5,348 nt of DNA from positions 5,135 to 10,482 of the forward strand of contig QHWL01000218.1 in the NCBI GenBank assembly GCA_003222555.1, written 5' to 3'. Shown here piece after piece: positions 1 to 5,348 of this stretch (the first letter of the stretch is position 1; every line of letters begins with the position of its first letter). Position numbers and translations under genes: made by a program. Source of the DNA: Acidobacteriota bacterium. Lineage in GTDB: Bacteria; Acidobacteriota; Vicinamibacteria; Vicinamibacterales; CAVVIG01. Under the pieces are notes generated by a model. The model was not told the origin of the DNA and searched no databases. It worked only from the letters and a program-made list of their open reading frames with translations.

Positions 1-191
1 CGCTGCCGCGCGATCGCGCGCTCGCCAGGCGGATTCGGCGAAAGCCAGATCGCGATCTGCTGATTAGCGGGCCCATGGTGATCCGCAGCGACCTGGCCGG
101 CAGCGTCTTCATCAGGCGCGGAATACCGCTCTACGAGCGCCTTCTGGACGCCTACTGGAGCCTGCTGAAGCGGACGGTGCTGGCGCGATGA
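1..191 (+). CDS. C-terminal fragment of an unrecognised protein (5' end outside window)
   Basis: Reading from position 3, 62 codons run without a stop to a TGA at 189-191. The two bases before position 3 belong to a codon cut by the window edge, so the gene starts further left. The fragment is rich in arginine (13 of 62 residues). It has a basic stretch early (ARRIRRKPDRD), then a hydrophobic segment around 'LLISGPMVIRSD', and ends in an amphipathic basic stretch ('YERLLDAYWSLLKRTVLAR'). No catalytic motif or membrane helix can be recognised, and the family is not identifiable from this piece. That it is a real gene is supported by its G/C-rich third codon positions and by its stop codon overlapping the next gene's ATG in an ATGA, the same junction seen twice more downstream. 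Its place at the head of a glycan operon suggests, but does not show, a role in the same pathway. Confidence 0.6.
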   Translation, partial: LPRDRALARRIRRKPDRDLLISGPMVIRSDLAGSVFIRRGIPLYERLLDAYWSLLKRTVLAR

Positions 192-1390
192 CGCCACGTG
201 TTCTCATTCTGACAACCTACTATCATCCCGTGCTGGGCGGAGTGGAGACGCACGCGCGCCGGCTCGCGTCGCACTTGAATCGCAGTGGCTTCGACGTCCA
301 GGTCGTGACGAAACGCGTGAGCCGCCAACAGCCGGCCGAAGCGCTGGTCGACGATGTGCGCGTGCATCGTGTCGGACCGATTGGCGACCGTCGCGGCAGC
401 GGCAAATGGGTTGCGTTGCCGCGTTTCTTCGCGAAAACTCTTCAGCTCGAGGCAAGCTTCGATGTCATCGTCTGCATCGATTTTCGAGGCATTGGCATCG
501 CGGCCGTCGCCGCGGGCAGGCTCTTGCATCGTGCGGTGATCCTCCAGGCCGAAACCGGCGGCACGCTGATCAGCGCGAGCCACGGATCGTCGTCAGGCGT
601 GCCGCCTGAACATGCTGTCGTGCGCGCGCTCAAGAAGCTGCCCCGCGCGATCTACCGGCGAGCCGATCACATCGTCTGCATCGGGCACGACATCGAGCGG
701 GAGGCGCTCGACACCGGCATGCCTCGCGAGCGCGTGCATTACCTGCCGCACGGCGTGGATCTCCTCCGCTTTCGTCCCGCGGCGCCGGGCGAGGCCGAGC
801 TTCTGCGCACCGGTCTTGGCTGGCCCACCGACCGTCCCATCGTCCTGTTCGTCGGCCGGCTCAGCATCGAGAAAGGCGTGCTGGACTTGCTGGAGGCGTG
901 GCGGATGGTCGACCGTCGCGACGCGCTGCTCGTGCTCGTCGGGCCCGACATGCCGGCGCACCCGTGGGACGCCGGACGCAAAGCGCGCGCTTACGTCGCC
1001 CAACATGGACTCGAAGATCGGGTGCGCTTTGAGGGACCCGCACCGGAGACGGCACATCTGTTCCGAGCCGCCGATCTGGTCGCGCAACCCTCGCACTTCG
1101 AGGCGTTTGGTCTGTCGGCCATCGAAGCGATGGCGAGCGGGGTGCCCGTCGTCGCGTCGAAAGTCGGCGGGCTGATCGACTTTCTCGTCGACAACGACAA
1201 TGCTCTGCTGCACGAGCCGCGTTCGCCGGCGTCGATCGCGGCTGCGCTCACGCACGGGCTCTGGGACGCTTCGCTCCGTGCTCGGTTGACCAAGAAGGCG
1301 CTCGAGACGGTGACCGCCGAGTTCGACGAACGGGTGCTGATGGATCGATACGCTCAGCTCATCGAACGAGCGCCCGGAACGCGCCGATGA
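188..1390 (+). CDS. Glycosyltransferase family 4 (GT-B fold)
   Basis: This 400-residue protein has the usual length and two-domain plan of GT4 retaining glycosyltransferases, which move a sugar from a nucleotide-sugar donor to an acceptor in the cytoplasm. The N-terminal acceptor domain opens with a beta strand (VLILTTYYHP, residues 5-14) and the glycine-rich turn GGVETHARRLA (17-27). The linker 'YLPHGVD' (185-191) corresponds to the common PNGVD motif, with His in place of Asn. The C-terminal donor domain starts with 'IVLFVGRLSIEKG' (218-230), where R224 and K229 are the expected pair contacting the donor phosphates. It carries the EX7E motif exactly (E305 and E313 in 'HFEAFGLSAIE'), followed by 'SGVPVVASKVGG' (317-328). 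The ATG at 188 is chosen because it overlaps the upstream stop (ATGA) and sits just ahead of the first strand; no strong Shine-Dalgarno is visible, so translation probably depends on coupling. There are no membrane segments. The sugar and acceptor cannot be told from the sequence. Confidence 0.93.
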   Translation: MTPRVLILTTYYHPVLGGVETHARRLASHLNRSGFDVQVVTKRVSRQQPAEALVDDVRVHRVGPIGDRRGSGKWVALPRFFAKTLQLEASFDVIVCIDFRGIGIAAVAAGRLLHRAVILQAETGGTLISASHGSSSGVPPEHAVVRALKKLPRAIYRRADHIVCIGHDIEREALDTGMPRERVHYLPHGVDLLRFRPAAPGEAELLRTGLGWPTDRPIVLFVGRLSIEKGVLDLLEAWRMVDRRDALLVLVGPDMPAHPWDAGRKARAYVAQHGLEDRVRFEGPAPETAHLFRAADLVAQPSHFEAFGLSAIEAMASGVPVVASKVGGLIDFLVDNDNALLHEPRSPASIAAALTHGLWDASLRARLTKKALETVTAEFDERVLMDRYAQLIERAPGTRR

Positions 1391-2589
1391 TCCGCAACAT
1401 GGCGTATGCGAGCCTTTCGGCCGCAAGCGCCGGTCTGCTCGTCATCCTCTTCATCCTCGCGGGCCGCGCGCTGGGCGACGCGGAGTTCGGCAAGTTCTCC
1501 TTTGCCCTCGCGCTCGGCACCATCTTCGAGACACTGATGGATTTCGGGTTGCACCAGGTGACCATTCGCGCCGTGGCGCGCGACAAGTCGCGGGCGACCG
1601 AGCTTCTACACCACACCCTCGGCGTCAAGCTTGTATGGGCGACAGGCGCGCTCGCCGCGCTCGTCGCGACTGCGACAATCCTTCGGCCGCAATGGGATGT
1701 CCGCCTTGCCTGCTACTTGGTGGGCGGGTCGCTCGTGCTGCGATCCTACATGCTGACCATTCGTGGCGTGTTGCAGGGCCTCGAACGATTCGGATGGGAC
1801 AGCGTCGTCGTCGCCGTCGATCGGGGAATTCTGTTGCTGTTCGGCGCCGTCGCGCTCGGGGTCGGCTCCGGGTTGCGCGGCCTGGTATTCGCGTTCGTGG
1901 CCGCGCGCGGCACGGCGCTCGCGTTGACCGCCTGGATCACGCGAGCGCAGCTTGGCGGCGTGGGTCTGCGCTTCGATCGCGCGCTGTGGGGCGAGCTCCA
2001 GAAGAAGGCGCTGCCCTTCGGATTGTTCCTGGTGGTGCTGAATCTGTATTCTTACGTCGACGCCGTTATGCTCGGCGTGATGCGCACAGATGTCGAAACG
2101 GGGCTATACACGGCCGCGTACCGCGTGTACGAGGGGCTGACGTATGCTCCCGCGGTCATTGCCGCAGTTCTGACGCCCAGACTATCGGGACTGTTCGTGT
2201 CGGATCGGGCCGCACATCGCCGCGTGGCGCTGTGGGGTTTGGCTGGCTCGATCGCACTTGCGCTGACGATTGGGACGGCCGCCTACATGCTTTCCGCCCC
2301 GCTGATCGTGTGGCTGTTCGGACCGGCGTTCGCGGGCGCGGTTCCGCCCTTCCGCGTGCTGTGTCTTGGCCTCGGATTCGTCTTCGTCATTTGGGTGCTG
2401 CACGCCATTGCGATCTCGGTCAATGCCGAGCGCGTGCTGGTCGGACTCGCCGTGAACGTCGGCCTGAATTTGTATGTCATTCCCCGGATGGGCGCCAACG
2501 GGGCGGCGCTGGCCACGGTCGTGGGCGAGCTCGTCAGCATGGGTGTCCTGATCACCGGGGTCGGGAGTCATTTGCAGAAACGGCCATGA
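1387..2589 (+). CDS. Oligosaccharide flippase, Wzx-like (MOP/MATE superfamily)
   Basis: A 400-residue, strongly hydrophobic protein with about 11-12 predicted membrane segments, typical of inner-membrane flippases that carry undecaprenyl-linked oligosaccharides to the periplasmic face. Family-like features include the N-terminal stretch 'LGDAEFGKFSFALALGT' (29-45) followed by 'DFGLHQVTIRAVARDKSRA' (52-70), the mid-protein 'YVDAVMLG' (223-230) and 'GLYTAAYRVYEGL' (239-251), and the late 'NVGLNLYVIPRMGANGAALATVVGE' region (357-381), which matches the usual second-half asparagine and IP.GA.GAA pattern. It is at the short end for the family, which commonly exceeds 420 residues. The ATG at 1387 overlaps the glycosyltransferase stop as ATGA; a second in-frame ATG at 1399 is possible, but the overlap favours the first. 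A GGA at 1376-1378 is the only ribosome-site-like element. The substrate is unknown; its position directly after a GT4 gene supports export of a glycan precursor. The gene symbol is withheld because wzx homologues diverge and the pathway is not shown. Confidence 0.88.
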   Translation: MIRNMAYASLSAASAGLLVILFILAGRALGDAEFGKFSFALALGTIFETLMDFGLHQVTIRAVARDKSRATELLHHTLGVKLVWATGALAALVATATILRPQWDVRLACYLVGGSLVLRSYMLTIRGVLQGLERFGWDSVVVAVDRGILLLFGAVALGVGSGLRGLVFAFVAARGTALALTAWITRAQLGGVGLRFDRALWGELQKKALPFGLFLVVLNLYSYVDAVMLGVMRTDVETGLYTAAYRVYEGLTYAPAVIAAVLTPRLSGLFVSDRAAHRRVALWGLAGSIALALTIGTAAYMLSAPLIVWLFGPAFAGAVPPFRVLCLGLGFVFVIWVLHAIAISVNAERVLVGLAVNVGLNLYVIPRMGANGAALATVVGELVSMGVLITGVGSHLQKRP

Positions 2590-2591
2590 TG
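2586..2591 (+). promoter_or_regulatory. ATGATG overlapping stop/start that fixes the start of the third complete plus-strand gene
   Basis: The flippase stop TGA (2587-2589) is embedded in ATGATG, offering in-frame ATG codons at 2586 and 2589. The nearest purine-rich stretch, GGGAG at 2563-2567, is about 19 bases upstream, too far for a normal ribosome site. Reinitiation by ribosomes ending the flippase is therefore the likely mechanism (inference). This junction argues against any start further upstream in the same open frame. Confidence 0.6.
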
Positions 2592-4421
2592 GGCGCAAAA
2601 ACTCTCTTCGTGCTCCTGTTCGTCTCGTACGCGTACTTCTACCAGGCCGGCGGTTGGAACCAGAACTCACGGTTCGCTCTCGTCCGCGCCATCACCAGCG
2701 AGCACTCGGTTCGCATCGATCCGTTTCAGAAGGCCACCGGCGACAAAGCGTTTTTCGAAGGACACTACTACTCCGACAAGGCGCCCGGTCTGGCGCTGAC
2801 TGCCGTCCCGATCGTCGCGATCGCTCGGCTGTTCATGGCGCTCGGCGGCGACGACCCGGAGTCGTACGGCGGCATTGCGTTTCTTTCGTATCTCTCGACA
2901 GTGCTGACAGTGGGACTGCTGACAGCGGCGGCCGGCGTGTCGCTGTTTCACGTCTGCACAGAGCTCGGCGCCACGCGAACGGCGGCGCTGTTTGCAGCGC
3001 TCTCATTCGGTCTGGCGACGCCAATCTGGGCGCTCGCCACGCTCTTCATCGGTCACGCACTCTCGGCCGCGTGCCTCGTGTTCGCGTTCAGCGCGGCCGT
3101 GCGCATCGGCCGCGCCGATGAATCGGCCGACAGCCGGCTCGGAGCGATTGTTGGACTCGGCGCCGGATGGGCAACCGTTTCGGAGTTCCCCGCTGCCGTG
3201 CCAGCCGCTTTGCTGGCTGGGCTCGCCGTCGTTCATGCGTGGCCGCTCGGACGCGCTCGAGCGGTTCGCGTGCTCGGTGCGCTCGCGGGTGGCGCGCTCG
3301 CCTGCGTCGCGGTGTTGATGGCGTTTCAGTACCTTTGTTTCGGGTCGCCGTTCCACCTGGCCTACTCCAGCGAGCAGGGGTACGAAAGCATGCGACAGGG
3401 CGTTTTCGGAATCGGTGTGCCGCGTATGATGCGCCTGCGCCAAATCCTGTTCGGTCAGTACCGCGGTTTGCTCCCCTTGGCGCCCGAGCTCGCGGTCGCG
3501 CCAATTGGCCTCGCAGCCTTGCTCTTCAAAGGAGATCGGCACCGCCGCGCCGCGCTGGTTGCGGGAGTCATCGGCGTCTATTACGTCCTGCTCAACGCGG
3601 GCTACACCTACTGGGAGGGTGGATGGTCGTACGGTCCCAGACACCTGACGCCTGGAATTCCGTTTTTCTGTGTCGGCCTGGCGATCTTGTGGACTCAGGC
3701 GCCGGCGATCGTCCGTGCGGCGCTTGCCGCCCTTTCGGTATGGGGCACGGCCCTCTCACTTGTGGCGGTCGCGACCACGGCCACGCCTCCGGCCGAGTTT
3801 GCGCACCCACTCCGCGATCTCCTGCTTCCCGCCTTTCGCGATGGCGATCTGGCACTGACCACGCAGCGATTCACCGACAGCGGCACCAATGTCGGCGCCT
3901 GGCGCCACCATATCGAGCCGAAAGCCGCCTTCAACCTTGGCATGAAGATCGGGCTGGACGGTCACGCAAGCCTGATCCCGCTCGCGCTCGTGTGGCTGGG
4001 TTGTGGCGCCTACTTCATTGCCGGCGGGCGCGCACCGTACGGGTCCTCACGCCCGCAACCAGCCCACGATGAGCCTCAACCACCGCCAGCCCCGCCCGGC
4101 GCGTCATCGATGCCAGTAATCGCGGAAGGCCGCAAGTATTTCCTCCGCCGCTCGCGAATTGGCGCGCGCATTCGGGTGTGGGTCGAATCGGCTCACCCAC
4201 ATGGCTTGCGGGTTGGGGAACGACCCCGCGAAGGGCCCTCGCAGATCGAGACACCTGATGCGTTGGTCGACACAGACGGTGCGAACGCGATCGTGCAAGT
4301 ACCCGAACTGATAGTTCCTGCTGAGAAATCCTGGATTTGGAAACAACACCGTTCCGCTCGGAACGCCCGCCGCGCGCGCCCGTTCGATGAACTGCGTGAG
4401 CAGCCCGAATGCCTGGCGTGA
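2586..4421 (+). CDS. Polytopic membrane protein, probable GT-C type glycosyltransferase; C-terminal end doubtful
   Basis: Starting at 2586, the frame encodes 611 residues. Residues 1-481 form a coherent membrane protein with about 10-11 hydrophobic segments (roughly 5-20, 68-87, 99-122, 133-174, 186-217, 227-251, 301-337, 355-397 and 463-481). The first loop (21-66) has 'WNQNSRFALVRAI' and then an acidic, aromatic stretch with D45, D53, E58, H60 and D64, ending 'YYSDKAPG' (61-68). A later loop holds 'WEGGWSYGPRHLTPG' (343-357). This resembles a family of polytopic proteins often annotated as GT39-like or hypothetical. GT-C enzymes use lipid-phosphate sugars and place acidic catalytic residues in the first periplasmic loop, so that role is inferred. 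A Wzy-like polymerase is an alternative. The ATG at 2586 is chosen because it overlaps the flippase stop as ATGA and precedes the first membrane helix; an ATG at 2589 is equally possible. The open frame upstream, back to 1635, is arginine-rich shadow of the flippase gene. Residues from about 482 are proline-rich, and from 507 they are antisense to the convergent gene, so the true end may lie near 4030-4120. Confidence 0.8.
   Translation: MMGAKTLFVLLFVSYAYFYQAGGWNQNSRFALVRAITSEHSVRIDPFQKATGDKAFFEGHYYSDKAPGLALTAVPIVAIARLFMALGGDDPESYGGIAFLSYLSTVLTVGLLTAAAGVSLFHVCTELGATRTAALFAALSFGLATPIWALATLFIGHALSAACLVFAFSAAVRIGRADESADSRLGAIVGLGAGWATVSEFPAAVPAALLAGLAVVHAWPLGRARAVRVLGALAGGALACVAVLMAFQYLCFGSPFHLAYSSEQGYESMRQGVFGIGVPRMMRLRQILFGQYRGLLPLAPELAVAPIGLAALLFKGDRHRRAALVAGVIGVYYVLLNAGYTYWEGGWSYGPRHLTPGIPFFCVGLAILWTQAPAIVRAALAALSVWGTALSLVAVATTATPPAEFAHPLRDLLLPAFRDGDLALTTQRFTDSGTNVGAWRHHIEPKAAFNLGMKIGLDGHASLIPLALVWLGCGAYFIAGGRAPYGSSRPQPAHDEPQPPPAPPGASSMPVIAEGRKYFLRRSRIGARIRVWVESAHPHGLRVGERPREGPSQIETPDALVDTDGANAIVQVPELIVPAEKSWIWKQHRSARNARRARPFDELREQPECLA
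4024..4056. repeat. Perfect 7-bp GC inverted repeat, weak candidate for a convergent terminator
   Basis: GCGGGCG at 4024-4030 is repeated inverted as CGCCCGC at 4050-4056, with a 19-base loop that itself contains the palindrome CCGTACGG at 4035-4042. It lies just past the last hydrophobic segment of the plus-strand membrane protein and about 50 bases before the end of the minus-strand gene, where a terminator for either would be expected. No T-run follows on either strand, so an intrinsic terminator is not well supported, and in GC-rich DNA such a repeat can arise by chance. Confidence 0.25.
4104..4421. other. Convergent overlap: plus-strand open frame opposite the 3' part of the SGNH gene
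   Basis: The 3' end of the plus-strand frame and the 3' end of the minus-strand hydrolase gene share 318 bases. The codons face each other exactly, each plus codon being the reverse complement of a minus codon. A plus stop can therefore appear only opposite TTA, CTA or TCA codons in the hydrolase, which are rare in GC-rich genes. The plus stop TGA at 4419-4421 is precisely the complement of the TCA for Ser288. The hydrolase side carries the catalytic Asp/His block here, so it is the constrained strand. The 105 plus-strand residues have no recognisable domain and are probably not a conserved protein segment. Confidence 0.7.
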
Positions 4422-5282
4422 GTGGGCCGAATTGGGGTCGCGGAGATTGCGCTCCATATAGTGGGCGTAGCTCTCGACCATCCCGCTCCCTTCCTGCACC
4501 TGTCCCCATGTCTCGTTCAACAGGTCGTAGAAGGCGGACGATCGAAGCAACCAGTAGTCGAGCGTCGTCCAGGGCAACAACGGACGGGCTGCCGGCCGGC
4601 TCATTGCGGGCGTTTCGAAATCATTGATATACAACTGAAGCAGCACGAAGTCCGGCGACATCTGCAGTACTTGGCCGAGTGCCTCGACGTGCTCGGGTAG
4701 GTCGTGGCCCGGAATCCCGAAGTTCAGTACTTCGTACTGCGGCCCGAGAGACGCTCCGAGCAAGTTGGAAAATCGCTCGCGGTCCTCGATCCCTTGCCCC
4801 CAGGTGAAGGAATCGCCAACGATCGCGATTCGATAACGGTTGGAGTTCTTTGCACCAATTTCCCGATCGCGAAACCCCAGACTGTTGACGACGATGCTCG
4901 GCCTGTCACGGCGTGCGAAGAACGTGCGGCCGTCGGCGCTCGAACGCACGTCACGAAAGACATACCTGACCCCGAACTCGGCGACCACGAGCGTGACGGC
5001 AGTCGAAAAGGCAGCCACCGCAACGCGAACGGCGACAGCAGTTACTCGAGAAGTGCCCCACCGCTCGACACTCCAACTCGACGCGATTCCCGCGAGCCCG
5101 GCAATGAACGCCACGTCCAGCAGACCGTCATACCCACCCAGCCAGCCGACCTGAAACTCGCCACGGATCGCGAGCAGGCTCCAGGCGACGACGGCCACTG
5201 CGACGCTCGCAGCGGTGAGTCGCTTCAATGCGGCTGCAGTAGACGGCTTCGTGACGTTCGATTGCAGCGGAACACCTGCCAC
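4104..5282 (-). CDS. Membrane-anchored SGNH/GDSL hydrolase-like protein
   Basis: From the GTG at 5282 this encodes 392 residues. Three hydrophobic segments (about 22-39, 53-71 and 82-102) come first, and positive-inside charges would place the following domain in the periplasm. The soluble part has the SGNH blocks in order: 'IAIVGDSFTWGQG' (152-164) with nucleophile S158; 'NFGIPGH' (187-193) with the block II Gly; 'LYINDF' (217-222) with N220; and 'FDPHPN' (366-371) with D367 and H369. 'NSLGFRDRE' (133-141) before block I is common in such proteins. C337 and C344 could form a disulphide. SGNH enzymes act as esterases or acyltransferases; in glycan loci they often add or remove O-acetyl groups, but the substrate here is unknown. 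The start is uncertain: there is no ATG in the first 200 codons and no clear ribosome site before the GTG, a TTG is available at codon 19, and the frame remains open through all 22 codons to the window edge (5348). The gene may thus begin outside. It is transcribed towards the plus-strand operon. Confidence 0.85.
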   Translation of the reverse strand: MAGVPLQSNVTKPSTAAALKRLTAASVAVAVVAWSLLAIRGEFQVGWLGGYDGLLDVAFIAGLAGIASSWSVERWGTSRVTAVAVRVAVAAFSTAVTLVVAEFGVRYVFRDVRSSADGRTFFARRDRPSIVVNSLGFRDREIGAKNSNRYRIAIVGDSFTWGQGIEDRERFSNLLGASLGPQYEVLNFGIPGHDLPEHVEALGQVLQMSPDFVLLQLYINDFETPAMSRPAARPLLPWTTLDYWLLRSSAFYDLLNETWGQVQEGSGMVESYAHYMERNLRDPNSAHSRQAFGLLTQFIERARAAGVPSGTVLFPNPGFLSRNYQFGYLHDRVRTVCVDQRIRCLDLRGPFAGSFPNPQAMWVSRFDPHPNARANSRAAEEILAAFRDYWHR

Positions 5283-5348
5283 GCCAGATTCTATCTTCGG
5301 CTGCGCAGCACGAAGAACGGCATCGACCGCGTGGGACTCGCCGACGGC

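Noticed and set aside
152..583. Minus-strand open frame of 143 codons over the start of the GT4 gene
   Set aside because: Same codon-opposite register as the previous case, no recognisable motif, and it overlaps two well-supported plus-strand genes.
593..1426. Minus-strand open frame of 277 codons opposite the GT4 gene
   Set aside because: It is in exactly codon-opposite register to the GT4 gene, so it stays open merely because TTA, CTA and TCA codons are rare there; its composition (Arg, His, Gln-rich) shows no domain, whereas the plus strand has clear GT4 motifs.
1635..2585. 317 extra in-frame codons upstream of the membrane protein start, giving a 928-codon open frame
   Set aside because: The translation is arginine-rich with no hydrophobic or domain structure and lies wholly within the flippase gene in another frame; the ATGA at 2586 gives a convincing start just before the first membrane helix.
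3003..3644. Minus-strand open frame of 213 codons opposite the membrane protein gene
   Set aside because: Low-complexity charged translation (Arg, Glu, Gln) with no motif, antisense to a well-supported membrane-protein coding stretch.
3167..4072. Plus-strand open frame of 301 codons inside the membrane protein gene
   Set aside because: Arginine-rich shadow translation with no hydrophobic segments, whereas the chosen frame gives continuous membrane helices over the same bases. Only its stop at 4070-4072 is of interest, as a possible true end if a frameshift exists.
4409..4700. Two small plus-strand open frames downstream of the convergent stop (4409-4627 and 4422-4700)
   Set aside because: Both are antisense to the central, motif-bearing part of the SGNH gene and show no start signal or recognisable domain.
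1..5348. Mobile elements, CRISPR arrays, tRNA/rRNA genes, phage or toxin-antitoxin features
   Set aside because: Looked for direct repeat arrays, terminal inverted repeats, cloverleaf-like segments and transposase-type motifs; none were seen, and almost every base is accounted for by the five genes.

Overview
The window is GC-rich, gene-dense bacterial DNA with almost no intergenic space. Long open frames occur in several registers, as expected when stop codons are rare. The protein types (a GT4 glycosyltransferase, a Wzx-type flippase, a polytopic membrane protein with a 'YYSDKAPG' loop, a membrane-anchored SGNH hydrolase) fit a surface-polysaccharide or glycolipid locus. The style resembles high-GC environmental phyla such as Acidobacteriota, Gemmatimonadota or Myxococcota, but that is an impression and not a taxonomic call.

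Layout: (1) 1-191, plus strand, the last 62 codons of a gene that begins left of the window; product not recognised. (2) 188-1390, plus, cytoplasmic GT-B glycosyltransferase of family 4. (3) 1387-2589, plus, oligosaccharide flippase of the MOP superfamily (Wzx-like). (4) 2586-4421, plus, polytopic membrane protein, probably a GT-C type glycosyltransferase; its conserved part ends near 4030 and the rest of the frame is questionable. (5) 4104-5282, minus, N-terminally membrane-anchored SGNH/GDSL hydrolase facing the plus genes tail to tail. Its frame stays open to the right edge, so its start is not settled.

The four plus-strand genes are joined by three identical ATGA stop/start overlaps (188-191, 1387-1390, 2586-2589), the mark of one translationally coupled operon whose promoter lies left of the window. 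A plausible division of labour, inferred from family knowledge, is as follows. The GT4 enzyme adds a sugar to a lipid-linked glycan on the cytoplasmic face, and the flippase moves the lipid-linked product across the inner membrane. The polytopic protein then transfers a sugar from a lipid carrier, or acts on the glycan, on the outer side. The SGNH protein could add or remove acyl groups on the same side, but it is on the other strand and its link to the pathway rests on proximity only.

No RNA gene, mobile element, CRISPR array or phage feature was seen. The point most worth checking is the 318-bp convergent overlap at 4104-4421, which looks like a by-product of exactly codon-opposite reading frames or of a frameshift near 4030-4070. 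Nothing here is clearly an undescribed system; it reads as a standard type of glycan operon with some unassigned members.
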